NCBI RefSeq assembly: GCF_001187865.1
Contig: NZ_LGIT01000007.1
Coordinates: 28,077-92,076, forward strand
DNA length: 64,000 nucleotides
Reading direction: 5' to 3'
DNA from: Klebsiella sp. RIT-PI-d
GTDB lineage: Bacteria; Pseudomonadota; Gammaproteobacteria; Enterobacterales; Enterobacteriaceae
The notes beneath the pieces are model-generated. The model was not told the origin of the DNA. It searched no databases and saw nothing but the letters and a program-made list of their open reading frames with translations. The number at the start of each line of letters is the position of its first letter. Position 1 is the first letter of the stretch. This document shows positions 47,264-57,344 of the stretch, piece after piece. The position numbers were made by a program, and so were the translations under genes.

Positions 47264-49087
47264 TTAATCTTCTTTCGGACCGCGATTCGCACGTTTGCGA
47301 TCGTTTTCCGTCAGGTGACGTTTACGAATACGGACGGACAGCGGCGTTACTTCAACCAGTTCGTCATCATCGATGAACTCCAGAGCTTGCTCCAGGGTCA
47401 TTTTCTGTGCCGGAACCAGCGTGGTCGCTTCGTCAGTACCGGAAGCACGCATGTTGGTCAGTTTCTTACCGGTCAGGCAGTTAACCGTCAGGTCGTTAGA
47501 ACGGCTGTGAATACCGATGATCTGGCCTTCATAAACTTCAGCCCCGTGACCCAGGAACAGCTTACCGCGATCCTGCAGACCGAACAGCGCAAACGCAACC
47601 GCTTTACCCTGACCGTTGGAGATCAGTACGCCGTTCTGACGCTGGCCCACATCGCCCGCACGAACGTCGTCGTAGTGGCTGAACGTGGAGTACAGCAGAC
47701 CGGTACCGGAGGTCATGGTCATGAATTCTGAACGGAAGCCAATCAGACCACGGCTTGGGATCACGTAGTCAAGACGTACGCGGCCTTTACCATCTGGATT
47801 CATGTTTTTCAGGTCGCCTTTACGCTCGCCCAGTGCCTGCATGACAGAACCCTGGTGCTGCTCTTCGACGTCCAGCGTTACGTTCTCGAACGGCTCTTGC
47901 TTGCGGCCGTCGATTTCGCGGAAGATAACTTTCGGACGGGAAACCGCCATCTCGAAACCTTCACGACGCATGTTTTCAATCAGAACGGACAGGTGCAGTT
48001 CACCACGGCCAGAAACGCGGAATGCATCTGCATCTTCGGTTTCTTCAACGCGCAGCGCCACGTTGTGCACCAGCTCTTTGTTCAGGCGGTCAAGGATCTG
48101 ACGAGAGGTAACATATTTACCTTCTTTGCCACAGAACGGAGAGGTGTTAACGCAGAAGAACATGGTTACGGTCGGTTCATCAACGGACAGCGCCGGCAGT
48201 GCTTCGACATTCTGCGTATCACAGATGGTGTCGGAGATGTTCAGCTCGCCCAGACCGGTGATAGCAATGATGTCGCCTGCTTCTGCGATATCACTTTCGA
48301 TACGTTCCAGACCCAGATGGGTCAGCACTTTACCGACTTTACCGTTACGGGTTTTGCCTTCGCTATCAATGATAGTGATCTGCTGGTTCGGTTTAACTTT
48401 ACCGCGCTTGATACGACCGATGCCGATAACGCCAACGTAGTTGTTGTAATCCAGCTGAGAGATTTGCATCTGCAGCGGACCATTAAGGTCAACATTCGGT
48501 GCCGGTACACGATCAACGATAGTCTGATACAGCGGAGTCATATCCTCGGCCATATCTTCGTGATCCAGACCTGCGATACCGTTCAGCGCTGATGCGTAAA
48601 CGATAGGGAAGTCCAGCTGTTCGTCGGTCGCGTCGAGGTTAACGAACAGGTCAAATACCTGATCGACAACCCAGTCAGGACGCGCGCCCGGACGGTCAAC
48701 TTTGTTGATAACAACAATAGGCTTCAGGCCATGAGCAAAGGCTTTTTTGGTCACGAAGCGCGTCTGCGGCATCGGACCATCCATTGCATCAACAACCAGC
48801 AGCACGGAGTCTACCATGGACATGACGCGCTCAACTTCACCACCAAAGTCGGCGTGCCCCGGGGTATCAACGATGTTGATACGGTAGTCATTCCATTTGA
48901 TAGCGGTGTTTTTAGCGAGGATGGTAATTCCACGCTCTTTCTCCAAATCGTTGGAGTCCATCACACGCTCTTGAGTTTCGGCACGCTCACCGAAAGTACC
49001 AGATTGTTGGAGCAGCTTGTCAACCAGGGTAGTTTTACCATGGTCAACGTGAGCAATGATGGCGATGTTACGCAAATTTTCGATCAC
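47264..49087 (-). CDS. bipA: Ribosome-associated GTPase BipA/TypA
   Basis: BipA is an EF-G-like GTPase that helps 50S assembly at low temperature and stress. The 607-residue protein begins [20 protein letters not shown] with a GTG start. G motifs are [25 protein letters not shown] and SALNG; domains II, III, V and the BipA-specific C-terminal domain follow ([19 protein letters not shown]). It is divergent from glnA, as in E. coli. Confidence 0.98.
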   Translation of the reverse strand: MIENLRNIAIIAHVDHGKTTLVDKLLQQSGTFGERAETQERVMDSNDLEKERGITILAKNTAIKWNDYRINIVDTPGHADFGGEVERVMSMVDSVLLVVDAMDGPMPQTRFVTKKAFAHGLKPIVVINKVDRPGARPDWVVDQVFDLFVNLDATDEQLDFPIVYASALNGIAGLDHEDMAEDMTPLYQTIVDRVPAPNVDLNGPLQMQISQLDYNNYVGVIGIGRIKRGKVKPNQQITIIDSEGKTRNGKVGKVLTHLGLERIESDIAEAGDIIAITGLGELNISDTICDTQNVEALPALSVDEPTVTMFFCVNTSPFCGKEGKYVTSRQILDRLNKELVHNVALRVEETEDADAFRVSGRGELHLSVLIENMRREGFEMAVSRPKVIFREIDGRKQEPFENVTLDVEEQHQGSVMQALGERKGDLKNMNPDGKGRVRLDYVIPSRGLIGFRSEFMTMTSGTGLLYSTFSHYDDVRAGDVGQRQNGVLISNGQGKAVAFALFGLQDRGKLFLGHGAEVYEGQIIGIHSRSNDLTVNCLTGKKLTNMRASGTDEATTLVPAQKMTLEQALEFIDDDELVEVTPLSVRIRKRHLTENDRKRANRGPKED

Positions 49088-49238
49088 AACTTTGCCTCAG
49101 GCATTAGGAATAGCGCGTCATTGTACACGGATTAATCGCACTACAAAACAGGATCACAAAGATCCTCCGCAAACAACTGTTGCAGAGTTTGTTTGTGATC
49201 GCTTTCACGAAGCGAAATAGGGCCGCTTTAACGCAAAT

Positions 49239-49287
49239 TGCACCAGTATGGTGCTCAATATTAGCATCGAAGCACTATACTGGTGCA
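49239..49287. promoter_or_regulatory. NtrC enhancer sites upstream of glnA
   Basis: TGCACCAGTATGGTGCT (49239-49255) and AGCACTATACTGGTGCA (49271-49287) match the NtrC consensus TGCACC-N5-GGTGCA. A further half-site ACTGGTGCA follows at 49298-49306. This is the classic enhancer for glnAp2. Confidence 0.92.
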
Positions 49288-49359
49288 ATATGACGATACT
49301 GGTGCAGCCTATTTGCACTATGGTGTGCATGATAGCGCCTTTTGGGGGGCATTTGAAAG

Positions 49360-49376
49360 TTGGCACAGATTTCGCT
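49360..49376 (+). promoter_or_regulatory. Sigma54 promoter glnAp2
   Basis: TTGGCACAGATTTCGCT has the -24 GG and -12 GC elements at correct spacing, matches the E. coli glnAp2 promoter, and lies about 75 bases downstream of the nearest complete NtrC site. Confidence 0.92.
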
Positions 49377-49465
49377 TTATCTTTTTTAACACGATAACGC
49401 CAGTCAGGCTGTTTTGAATACCTCGTTACCACGACGACAATGACCGAATCCGGGGAGAGTTAAGT

Positions 49466-50875
49466 ATGTCCGCTGAACACGTTTTGACGATGCTGAATGA
49501 ACATGAAGTGAAGTTTGTCGATTTGCGCTTCACCGATACCAAAGGTAAAGAACAGCACGTCACGATTCCTGCGCATCAGGTAAATGCCGAATTCTTCGAA
49601 GAAGGCAAAATGTTTGATGGCTCCTCGATTGGTGGCTGGAAAGGTATTAACGAATCAGACATGGTGCTGATGCCGGATTCCTCTACTGCGCTCATTGACC
49701 CGTTTTATGAAGAATCGACCCTGATCATTCGTTGCGACATTCTGGAGCCAGGCACGCTGCAAGGCTACGACCGCGACCCGCGTTCCATTGCTAAGCGCGC
49801 TGAAGAATACCTGCGCTCTACCGGTATTGCAGATACCGTCCTGTTTGGGCCGGAACCTGAATTCTTCCTTTTTGACGATATCCGCTTTGGCGCATCTATC
49901 TCCGGTTCCCATGTGGCTATCGACGATATCGAAGGTGCCTGGAACTCATCGACCAAATACGAAGGCGGTAACAAAGGCCATCGTCCGGGCGTGAAAGGCG
50001 GTTATTTCCCGGTTCCACCAGTCGATTCTTCACAGGACATCCGCTCTACCATGTGTTTGATCATGGAAGAAATGGGTCTGGTCGTTGAAGCGCATCACCA
50101 CGAAGTGGCGACGGCGGGTCAGAACGAAATCGCCACCCGCTTTAACACCATGACCAAAAAAGCGGACGAAATTCAGATCTACAAATATGTGGTGCACAAC
50201 GTTGCTCACCGCTTCGGTAAAACCGCGACCTTTATGCCTAAACCGATGTTTGGCGACAACGGTTCCGGTATGCACTGCCATATGTCACTGTCTAAAAACG
50301 GCACCAACCTGTTCTCTGGCGATAAATACGCCGGTCTGTCTGAGCAGGCGCTGTTCTATATCGGCGGCGTAATCAAACATGCCAAAGCGATTAACGCCCT
50401 TGCAAACCCAACGACCAACTCCTATAAGCGTCTGGTCCCGGGCTACGAAGCACCGGTAATGCTGGCCTACTCTGCCCGTAACCGTTCAGCGTCTATCCGT
50501 ATCCCGGTGGTATCTTCGCCGAAAGCGCGTCGTATTGAAGTACGCTTCCCGGACCCGGCAGCTAACCCGTACCTGTGCTTTGCCGCTCTTCTGATGGCCG
50601 GCCTTGATGGTATCAAGAACAAGATCCACCCGGGCGAAGCAATGGACAAAAACCTGTATGACCTGCCGCCGGAAGAAGCGAAAGAGATCCCACAGGTTGC
50701 AGGCTCTCTGGATGAAGCCCTGAAAGAGCTGGATCTGGACCGTGAGTTCCTGACTGCAGGTGGCGTATTCACCAACGAAGCCATTGATGCTTACATTGCC
50801 CTGCGCCGTGAAGAAGATGATCGCGTACGCATGACGCCGCACCCGGTAGAGTTTGAACTGTACTATAGCGTGTAA
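49466..50875 (+). CDS. glnA: Glutamine synthetase
   Basis: GlnA makes glutamine from glutamate, ammonia and ATP as a dodecamer. The 469-residue GSI-beta protein has the DGSSIGGW N-terminal block, the ATP site ([16 protein letters not shown]), the Asp50 loop, the NRSASIRIP substrate loop and the adenylylation site in [11 protein letters not shown] (Tyr near residue 397), the target of GlnE. It is expressed from glnAp2 under NtrC. Confidence 0.99.
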   Translation: MSAEHVLTMLNEHEVKFVDLRFTDTKGKEQHVTIPAHQVNAEFFEEGKMFDGSSIGGWKGINESDMVLMPDSSTALIDPFYEESTLIIRCDILEPGTLQGYDRDPRSIAKRAEEYLRSTGIADTVLFGPEPEFFLFDDIRFGASISGSHVAIDDIEGAWNSSTKYEGGNKGHRPGVKGGYFPVPPVDSSQDIRSTMCLIMEEMGLVVEAHHHEVATAGQNEIATRFNTMTKKADEIQIYKYVVHNVAHRFGKTATFMPKPMFGDNGSGMHCHMSLSKNGTNLFSGDKYAGLSEQALFYIGGVIKHAKAINALANPTTNSYKRLVPGYEAPVMLAYSARNRSASIRIPVVSSPKARRIEVRFPDPAANPYLCFAALLMAGLDGIKNKIHPGEAMDKNLYDLPPEEAKEIPQVAGSLDEALKELDLDREFLTAGGVFTNEAIDAYIALRREEDDRVRMTPHPVEFELYYSV

Positions 50876-50940
50876 TTTGACGCTGATTTGTTAGTTGCCG
50901 TGGAAACGTTTAGCCCATCTCCGGATGGGCTTTTTTCTCC
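50876..50940 (+). ncRNA. glnA 3'-UTR with terminator, possible GlnZ sRNA
   Basis: After the glnA stop, AGCCCATC and GATGGGCT pair around TCCG and are followed by a T run (terminator 50912-50936). In E. coli and Salmonella the Hfq-bound sRNA GlnZ is released by RNase E from the glnA 3'-UTR. The position and terminator fit; the seed sequence was not verified. Confidence 0.45.
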
Positions 50941-50975
50941 ACATAAAACACCTTTTTTCTCACTGATGCTTATAA

Positions 50976-50992
50976 TGCACTCATTTGGTGCG
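50976..50992. promoter_or_regulatory. NtrC operator in front of glnL
   Basis: TGCACTCATTTGGTGCG matches the NtrC palindrome with two half-site changes, and lies 18 bases before glnL, where NtrC-P represses the glnL promoter in E. coli. Confidence 0.75.
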
Positions 50993-51010
50993 CACTATGG
51001 AGACTGCTAA

Positions 51011-52060
51011 ATGGCAACTGGCACGCTGCCCGATGCTGGGCAGATCCTCAACGCATTAATTAACAGCATATTGCTGGTCGATGACGAGCTGGCAGTACAT
51101 TACGCCAATCCTGCCGCACAACAGCTGCTGGCGCAAAGTTCGCGTAAATTATTCGGTACACCTCTACCGGAATTGCTGAGTTATTTTTCTCTGAATATCG
51201 GCCTGATGCAGGAAAGTCTGCGGGCCGGGCAAGGGTTTACCGATAACGAAGTCACCCTGGTTATCGACGGACATTCACATATTCTTTCGCTGACCGCACA
51301 GCGGCTGCCGGACGGCATGATCCTGCTGGAAATGGCCCCAATGGATAATCAGCGCCGTCTGAGCCAGGAGCAGCTTCAGCACGCGCAACAAATTGCCGCC
51401 CGCGACCTGGTTCGGGGCCTGGCGCATGAAATTAAAAATCCGTTAGGCGGCCTGCGCGGCGCGGCGCAATTATTGAGTAAAGCGCTGCCCGATCCCTCTC
51501 TCACGGAATACACCAAAATGATTATTGAGCAGGCCGACCGCTTGCGTAATCTGGTTGACCGTCTGTTAGGACCACAGCAGCCCGGGATGCATATCACTGA
51601 AAGCATTCACAAAGTGGCTGAACGGGTGGTGACGCTGGTTTCTATGGAGCTGCCAGATAACGTCAGGCTGATACGTGATTACGACCCGAGCCTGCCAGAA
51701 CTGCCTCACGATCCCGATCAGATTGAACAGGTGTTGTTAAACGTAGTACGCAATGCGCTACAGGCGCTGGAACCTGAAGGCGGTGAAATTATCCTGCGTA
51801 CGCGTACCGCTTTCCAGTTAACGTTGCACGGTGTGCGCTATCGCCTGGCCGCGCGTATTGATATTGAAGATAACGGTCCAGGTATTCCCTCGCATCTTCA
51901 GGACACGCTGTTTTACCCGATGGTGAGCGGGCGTGAAGGTGGAACAGGGCTGGGCTTATCCATCGCCCGCAGTTTGATCGACCAGCATTGCGGAAAAATT
52001 GAATTTACCAGTTGGCCAGGCCATACCGAATTTTCGGTATTCCTGCCCATCAAAAAATAG
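51011..52060 (+). CDS. glnL: Nitrogen sensor kinase/phosphatase NtrB (GlnL)
   Basis: NtrB phosphorylates NtrC when nitrogen is scarce; PII protein makes it a phosphatase. The 349-residue soluble protein has a PAS domain (about residues 10-115), H-box [12 protein letters not shown] (His near 139), N box [13 protein letters not shown], and G boxes DNGPGIP and [10 protein letters not shown]. glnG starts 12 bases later. Confidence 0.97.
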   Translation: MATGTLPDAGQILNALINSILLVDDELAVHYANPAAQQLLAQSSRKLFGTPLPELLSYFSLNIGLMQESLRAGQGFTDNEVTLVIDGHSHILSLTAQRLPDGMILLEMAPMDNQRRLSQEQLQHAQQIAARDLVRGLAHEIKNPLGGLRGAAQLLSKALPDPSLTEYTKMIIEQADRLRNLVDRLLGPQQPGMHITESIHKVAERVVTLVSMELPDNVRLIRDYDPSLPELPHDPDQIEQVLLNVVRNALQALEPEGGEIILRTRTAFQLTLHGVRYRLAARIDIEDNGPGIPSHLQDTLFYPMVSGREGGTGLGLSIARSLIDQHCGKIEFTSWPGHTEFSVFLPIKK

Positions 52061-52072
52061 AGGCGTGAGTTT

Positions 52073-53482
52073 ATGCAACGAGGGATAGTTTGGGTAGTCG
52101 ATGACGATAGCTCCATCCGTTGGGTGCTTGAACGCGCGCTGACCGGTGCCGGGTTAACCTGCATTACTTATGAGAGCGGCAGAGAGGTGCTGGACGCGCT
52201 GGCAACAAAGACGCCGGACGTACTGCTTTCCGACATCCGGATGCCCGGCATGGACGGGCTGGCGCTGTTAAAGCAGATTAAACAGCGTCATCCAATGCTT
52301 CCGGTCATCATAATGACGGCCCACTCCGATCTGGAGGCGGCGGTCAGCGCCTACCAGCAGGGGGCATTTGATTATCTCCCAAAACCCTTTGATATTGATG
52401 AAGCGGTGGCGCTGGTCGAACGTGCGATCAGCCATTATCAGGAACAGCAGCAGCCGCGTAACGTGCAGGTAAATGGCCCGACGACCGATATTATTGGTGA
52501 AGCGCCTGCAATGCAGGATGTATTTCGCATTATCGGCCGACTTTCCCGGTCATCAATAAGCGTGTTGATCAATGGTGAATCGGGAACGGGCAAAGAGCTG
52601 GTCGCCCATGCGCTGCACCGTCACAGTCCGCGGGTGAAAGCGCCGTTCATCGCCCTCAACATGGCGGCCATTCCTAAAGATCTGATTGAGTCAGAGCTGT
52701 TCGGCCATGAAAAAGGGGCCTTTACCGGTGCCAATACGATTCGCCAGGGACGCTTTGAGCAGGCAGACGGCGGGACGCTGTTTCTTGATGAAATTGGTGA
52801 TATGCCGCTGGATGTACAGACCCGCCTGCTGCGCGTCCTGGCAGACGGCCAGTTTTATCGGGTAGGCGGCTACGCGCCCGTTAAAGTCGATGTACGTATT
52901 ATTGCCGCCACGCATCAGAATCTGGAGCTGCGGGTGCAGGAAGGCAAATTCCGTGAAGATCTCTTTCATCGTCTGAATGTTATCCGCGTTCATTTACCGC
53001 CGCTGCGCGAGCGTCGGGAAGATATCCCACGCCTGGCGCGTCACTTCCTTCAGGTCGCCGCACGCGAACTGGGAGTAGAGACAAAACAGCTCCACCCGGA
53101 AACGGAAGCAGCGTTAACCCGGCTGGCCTGGCAGGGTAACGTACGCCAGCTGGAAAATACCTGCCGCTGGTTGACGGTGATGGCTGCCGGGCAAGAGGTA
53201 TTGATTCAGGATCTCCCCGGCGAACTGTTTGAAACAAGCGTACCCGATAGCCCTTCGCAAACGCAGGCCGATAGCTGGGCCACGCTGCTGGCCCAGTGGG
53301 CAGATCGTGCGCTACGCGCCGGCCATCAGGATTTGCTTTCCGAGGCGCAGCCGGAGCTTGAACGCACGTTGTTAACCACTGCCCTGCGCCATACGCAGGG
53401 GCACAAACAGGAAGCGGCCAGGCTACTGGGCTGGGGAAGGAATACGCTCACCCGCAAGTTAAAAGAACTGGGTATGGAATAA
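52073..53482 (+). CDS. glnG: Nitrogen regulator NtrC (GlnG)
   Basis: NtrC is the sigma54 activator of nitrogen-limited growth. The 469-residue protein has a receiver domain with phosphorylation site LLSDIRMPGMDG (Asp54), an AAA+ domain with Walker A GESGTGKE, the sigma54-contact GAFTGA loop (KGAFTGANT), Walker B GGTLFLDEIGD, and a C-terminal Fis-type helix-turn-helix (KQEAARLLGWGRNTLTRKLK). Confidence 0.98.
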   Translation: MQRGIVWVVDDDSSIRWVLERALTGAGLTCITYESGREVLDALATKTPDVLLSDIRMPGMDGLALLKQIKQRHPMLPVIIMTAHSDLEAAVSAYQQGAFDYLPKPFDIDEAVALVERAISHYQEQQQPRNVQVNGPTTDIIGEAPAMQDVFRIIGRLSRSSISVLINGESGTGKELVAHALHRHSPRVKAPFIALNMAAIPKDLIESELFGHEKGAFTGANTIRQGRFEQADGGTLFLDEIGDMPLDVQTRLLRVLADGQFYRVGGYAPVKVDVRIIAATHQNLELRVQEGKFREDLFHRLNVIRVHLPPLRERREDIPRLARHFLQVAARELGVETKQLHPETEAALTRLAWQGNVRQLENTCRWLTVMAAGQEVLIQDLPGELFETSVPDSPSQTQADSWATLLAQWADRALRAGHQDLLSEAQPELERTLLTTALRHTQGHKQEAARLLGWGRNTLTRKLKELGME

Positions 53483-53583
53483 GCACTGTAAAGATTAAAT
53501 AGTGAGCGCAAATTGCTGCTAATTTGCGCTTTACTGTTCCGGCGACTCAGGTATGATCGTGCCCGCCAATTCGGGAGGCCACC

Positions 53584-53694
53584 ATGTTCGAATCTCTGAT
53601 TAATTTGTTATCCAGCGGCGCAACTGAGAGCCATACGCCTCAGACGGCAATGGCAGCCGTGCTTTGCGCGGTGCTGGTGAATTTCTTAAGTTAA
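53584..53694 (+). CDS. yshB: Small membrane protein YshB
   Basis: A 36-residue ORF, MFESLINLLSSGATESHTPQ then TAMAAVLCAVLVNFLS, preceded by GGGAGG. It matches E. coli YshB in length and most residues and in location downstream of glnG. A single membrane span is likely. A Salmonella homologue has been linked to intracellular survival; the molecular role is unknown. A strong terminator follows eight bases after the stop. Confidence 0.9.
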   Translation: MFESLINLLSSGATESHTPQTAMAAVLCAVLVNFLS

Positions 53695-53701
53695 TATACC
53701 G

Positions 53702-53740
53702 AACGCCTTCCTCTTCTTTTTGAGGAAGGCGTTTTGTTTT
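53702..53740 (+). terminator. Terminator after yshB
   Basis: AACGCCTTCCTC and GAGGAAGGCGTT form a 12-base-pair stem followed by TTGTTTT; it also faces convergent hemN. Confidence 0.92.
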
Positions 53741-53756
53741 ATGCGTTGCGACCGGA

Positions 53757-55130
53757 TTAAATCACCCGTGAAAACTGCTGCATTCGCGCTTTCTGCCGCA
53801 GGTAAGCATCAAAGCACATGCAGATATTACGGATCAGCAGACGGCCTTTACCCGTTACCTGAATCGTCTGCTCATTGATGTCCACCAGCCCGTCTTTGGC
53901 CAGTGGCGCAAGCAGTTTAAGATCATCAGCAAAGTAGTCGGCGAACACCAGATCCCATTGGGCTTCAACGGCCTGCATATCCAGGCGGAAATTGCAGATC
54001 AGCGCTTTGATGACATCACGGCGAATACAATCATCACGCGTTAGTGCAATACCGCGCCACAGTGCATCCCCCTGCTCATCAACCTGCTGATAATAGTGCT
54101 TCAGCTCTTTCTGGTTTTGCGCATAGCAATCACCGATCATACTAATGGCAGATACGCCCATACCTAACAGATCGGTATCGCCCTGCGTGGTATATCCCTG
54201 AAAGTTACGGTGCAAAATACCCTCACGCTGCGCAACGGCCAGTTCGTTATCCGGGCGGGCGAAGTGATCCATGCCAATAAACTGATAGCCGTTATCGGTC
54301 AGTGAAGAGATGGTTTCCTGCAAGATATCCAGTTTCTGCTGCGCAGAAGGCAGATCGGCATCTTTGATTTTGCGCTGTGCGGCAAACAGGGTTGGCAGGT
54401 GCGCATAGTTAAATACGCTAAGTCGGTCAGGGGCCAGCTCTGCCACGCGTTTAAGCGTAAAGGCAAAACTTTCCGGCGTTTGCTTAGGCAGGCCGTAAAT
54501 TAAGTCGATGTTGGTAGAGGTAAAGCCGATATCACGCGCATGATGCAGCAGCGCAAAGATAAACTCTTCATCCTGCTCGCGATTAACCAGCCGCTGAACC
54601 TCTTTATTAAAGTCCTGAACGCCCATACTCAGACGATTAAAGCCTTCGCCACGTAAATGATCGAGCACATCCAGCTCAATTTCACGCGGATCGATTTCGA
54701 TCGAGATTTCTGCATCGTCATCAAAGGTAAAATTTGCGCGCAGAAGCGTCATCAGACGGCTGATTTGCGTTTTATTCAGGTAGGTTGGCGTTCCACCGCC
54801 CCAGTGCAACTGGCTGACATGGCGACCCGTAAACAGCGGAGCACGGTGAATAATCTCCTGCTCCAGCGCATCAAGGTATTGATCGGCTTTATGCTGCTGG
54901 CGGGTCACAATTTTATTGCAGCCACAGAAGTAGCAGAGCTTATGGCAAAAGGGAATGTGAATATAGAGCGACAAAGGACGCTCAGGATAGCGTGCAACGG
55001 CACTTAAAAATTGTGCCTCGCCAAAGTCTTCTGAAAACTCCAGCGCGGTAGGATAAGAGGTATAACGCGGCCCGGAATAGTTATATTTTTGGATCAGGGC
55101 CAGATCCCAGTCGATTAACTGCTCAGACAT
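53757..55130 (-). CDS. hemN: Oxygen-independent coproporphyrinogen III oxidase
   Basis: HemN is a radical-SAM enzyme that decarboxylates coproporphyrinogen III under anaerobic conditions. The ATG at 55130 (AAGGAG eight bases upstream) gives 457 residues as in E. coli; a GTG two codons upstream is less likely. The cluster motif is CHKLCYFCGC (CX3CX2C near residues 62-69) with HWGGGTPTYL and the C-terminal QARMQQFSRVI trigger-like tail. The AAGGAG lies inside the preceding small ORF. Confidence 0.97.
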   Translation of the reverse strand: MSEQLIDWDLALIQKYNYSGPRYTSYPTALEFSEDFGEAQFLSAVARYPERPLSLYIHIPFCHKLCYFCGCNKIVTRQQHKADQYLDALEQEIIHRAPLFTGRHVSQLHWGGGTPTYLNKTQISRLMTLLRANFTFDDDAEISIEIDPREIELDVLDHLRGEGFNRLSMGVQDFNKEVQRLVNREQDEEFIFALLHHARDIGFTSTNIDLIYGLPKQTPESFAFTLKRVAELAPDRLSVFNYAHLPTLFAAQRKIKDADLPSAQQKLDILQETISSLTDNGYQFIGMDHFARPDNELAVAQREGILHRNFQGYTTQGDTDLLGMGVSAISMIGDCYAQNQKELKHYYQQVDEQGDALWRGIALTRDDCIRRDVIKALICNFRLDMQAVEAQWDLVFADYFADDLKLLAPLAKDGLVDINEQTIQVTGKGRLLIRNICMCFDAYLRQKARMQQFSRVI

Positions 55131-55132
55131 GC

Positions 55133-55315
55133 TCACTCCTTCCGATGATGCCGACGGCGGGTACGGTAGACCGGACGGGCACCGTTTTTCGCGATCAGCC
55201 GGTTGCGCAGCCTTGATTGACGCCGCGACAACCGCTGTAGTTTAACGAATAACCACCCCAGATAACATATGACCGGAAGGAGTAGAAGCAGGACGGGCAG
55301 GCCGGCCTGGTGCAA
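55133..55315 (-). CDS. Putative 60-residue membrane protein between yihI and hemN
   Basis: This ORF fills the gap between yihI and hemN on the same strand. It starts at TTG, with AAAGGCGGA nine bases upstream inside the end of yihI, and has MHQAGLPVLLLLLPVICYLG as an N-terminal membrane segment followed by a strongly basic tail (KLQRLSRRQSRLRNRL ... RTRRRHHRKE). Its last codons AAG-GAG-TGA form the ribosome site of hemN, suggesting coupling. I do not recognise it by name. The positive-inside rule would put the basic tail in the cytoplasm. The non-ATG start and small size leave doubt. Confidence 0.5.
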   Translation of the reverse strand: MHQAGLPVLLLLLPVICYLGWLFVKLQRLSRRQSRLRNRLIAKNGARPVYRTRRRHHRKE

Positions 55316-55318
55316 ACG

Positions 55319-55825
55319 TTAGTTTCCGCCTTTCAGCAGGCGCATCATATCTTCCTGCTTTTCTTCCTCGCCTTCTTCGTCTTCTTCATCATCGTAAGAA
55401 AGGCCCAGTTTCTGCATCAGTTCATCAATGCGATCCAGTTTGGCATCAACCCAGGATTGCTCTTCAGCAGTCAGGGCTTCGCCTTCCTCCAGACGCTCCA
55501 GCAACGCATCCAGGCGCTCATCGTTCTCCAGCATATCCAGCTCATCCTGCGGTGAAAGCATAGGTTTCTCGCTCTTTGGTTTTTGCTGTTTAGTCACCGG
55601 GGCCTGATTCACGCCCAGTGGAATAGGGGTTTTACTGCCAATACGCGGATCTTTTTGCTGTTTCTGGCCCTTACCACCGGATGCACTTTCACTACCGCTC
55701 GCACGACTACCGGCTGTGTGACCACGGTGCTTTTTTTTACGCTTGAGCGCGCGTGCTTCATCATTTAATTCCTGGCGTGTTTTACGGCGAACTTTGTCAC
55801 GCGGTGCCGATGCTGGTTTTTTCAT
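55319..55825 (-). CDS. yihI: Der GTPase-activating protein YihI
   Basis: YihI stimulates GTP hydrolysis by the ribosome-assembly GTPase Der. The 168-residue protein has a basic disordered N-terminal half ([20 protein letters not shown]...) and an acidic C-terminal half with the [20 protein letters not shown] helix and EDEEGEEE, the usual layout. It follows csrC in the same direction. Confidence 0.95.
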   Translation of the reverse strand: MKKPASAPRDKVRRKTRQELNDEARALKRKKKHRGHTAGSRASGSESASGGKGQKQQKDPRIGSKTPIPLGVNQAPVTKQQKPKSEKPMLSPQDELDMLENDERLDALLERLEEGEALTAEEQSWVDAKLDRIDELMQKLGLSYDDEEDEEGEEEKQEDMMRLLKGGN

Positions 55826-55894
55826 AATGTGAGATCTTTGAGCCGTTTTCTTTAGTATAGAATTGAGGCGGAATCTATCAGAAAGTAAGCAAAG

Positions 55895-56138
55895 AAAAAA
55901 GGCGACAGATTACTCTGTCGCCTTTTTTCCTGACTCACACCCTCAAGGGGCACCACATTCCATGTTTGCTTACAACTAACCCTGTTTTTCCCTTAGCTGG
56001 AACACTCCTTGTTGCAGTTCCCTTTCCGTGTAAAACGTCTCCTGACGTCTGTCTTCCTGACCATCCTGCGTCTTCGCCTCCTGGCGCTCCTGACCCTCAT
56101 CCTGAGTCACTGGTCCTTTGGGCTTCCTCGCCTGTGAG
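55895..56138 (-). ncRNA. csrC: CsrC regulatory RNA
   Basis: On the minus strand this stretch has more than ten GGA motifs (mostly CAGGA or AAGGA) in stem-loop contexts, which bind and sequester CsrA. It ends in GGCGACAGA/TCTGTCGCC with a T run (terminator 55895-55922). Position between yihI and engB and many matches with E. coli CsrC (for example GTTCCAGCTAAGGGAAAAAC) support the call. The 5' end is estimated by alignment from memory to E. coli and may be off by several bases. Expression would depend on BarA-UvrY. Confidence 0.9.
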
Positions 56139-56408
56139 TCACACTTTATCGTACTGTGATGGGCATACAAGATACAGCGAGACGGGAGAAAGGGTAATCA
56201 GAAAAAACTTAAAAACTAACCAAATGATTTATAAGGATAAAAAAATTTATTTTAGAAAAAAATACGCTGATTTCCCATAATGATTATGGTCAATATCTCA
56301 CAAACCGTATGACATCGGCTTACAGCATGAAGCGAGTCGAAAAAACAGTCTTTTTTCATCGTTCAGGTATAATCGCCGCCAATGCCTGAATTAACGGAGA
56401 CGGCCATT

Positions 56409-57050
56409 TTGACAAGTTTTAATTATCAACAAACGCACTTTGTCACCAGTGCACCGGATATTCGCCATCTTCCCAGCGATACCGGCATAGAAGTGGCTTT
56501 CGCTGGCCGCTCTAATGCGGGCAAATCGAGTGCTCTGAATACGCTGACTAACCAAAAGAACCTCGCGAGAACGTCCAAAACGCCGGGGCGTACACAACTT
56601 ATCAATCTTTTTGAGTTCGCCGACGGTAAACGCCTGGTTGACCTTCCAGGCTACGGCTATGCGCAGGTGCCTGAAGAGATGAAAATCAAATGGCAGCGTG
56701 CGCTGGGTGAATATCTTGAAAAACGCCAGTGTTTGCAGGGTATCGTGATCCTGATGGATATTCGCCATCCGCTTAAAGATCTCGACCAGCAAATGATCCT
56801 GTGGGCGGTTGAAAGCAATATTCAGGTACTGGTGCTGTTAACCAAAGCTGACAAGCTGGCCAGCGGCGCGCGTAAAGCGCAGATTAATATGGTGCGGGAA
56901 GCGGTACTCGCGTTTAACGGTGACGTGCAGGTTGAAGCGTTCTCATCGCTCAAAAAAATCGGCGTGGATAAACTGCGTCAGAAGCTGGATGGCTGGTATA
57001 GCGATTTGCCGCCGGTAACTGAAGCGCAAACAGAAGAAAACGCGGAATAA
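56409..57050 (+). CDS. engB: Ribosome-biogenesis GTPase EngB (YihA)
   Basis: EngB is an essential GTPase for 50S subunit assembly and for normal division. TTG at 56409 is preferred over ATG at 56382 because GGAGA lies nine bases upstream and the resulting N-terminus ([20 protein letters not shown]) matches E. coli YihA, which I recall also starts at TTG. Length 213 residues. G motifs: [29 protein letters not shown]. It converges on spf. Confidence 0.94.
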   Translation: MTSFNYQQTHFVTSAPDIRHLPSDTGIEVAFAGRSNAGKSSALNTLTNQKNLARTSKTPGRTQLINLFEFADGKRLVDLPGYGYAQVPEEMKIKWQRALGEYLEKRQCLQGIVILMDIRHPLKDLDQQMILWAVESNIQVLVLLTKADKLASGARKAQINMVREAVLAFNGDVQVEAFSSLKKIGVDKLRQKLDGWYSDLPPVTEAQTEENAE

Positions 57051-57088
57051 AGCAGGCGCGGCACGGCCCGCGCTTTTCTTTTGCGCAA

Positions 57089-57197
57089 TAAAAAACGCCC
57101 CGGCCATTACTGACCGGGGCGGCTAAAATATTCAGCCAAATCCGATTACGTGAAGTAAAAGGTCTGAAAGATAGAACATCTTACCTCTGTACCCTAC
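57089..57197 (-). ncRNA. spf: Spot 42 small RNA
   Basis: The minus strand begins GTAGGGTACAGAGGTAAGAT and ends with the GCCCCGG/CCGGGGC terminator hairpin and a T run, 109 bases as in E. coli. Spot 42 is an Hfq-dependent regulator of sugar catabolism (galK and others) repressed by CRP-cAMP; a CRP-like half-site TGTGATTAGCATTAGA lies about 95 bases upstream. It lies just downstream of polA, in the same direction, as in E. coli. Confidence 0.96.
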
Positions 57198-57344
57198 GCG
57201 AATAACTCTACTCTTTTTTTACCGACCTGCGAAGCACTTTTTGTAGTTTTTTTTCACTTTTTACATACCAAATTCTAATGCTAATCACAAAAAGAGATAA
57301 GTTATGTTGCTTACTTACGAGAAAACCCGTACTTCGCGCCTCTA

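Noticed and set aside
47855..48592. 245-codon open frame antisense to bipA
   Set aside because: It lies wholly within bipA, has no family similarity, and reflects codon structure of the real gene.
55966..56280. 104-codon plus-strand ORF over csrC
   Set aside because: It is the complement of the GGA-rich CsrC RNA; the Pro/Ser/Leu-rich composition comes from the CTCC motifs.
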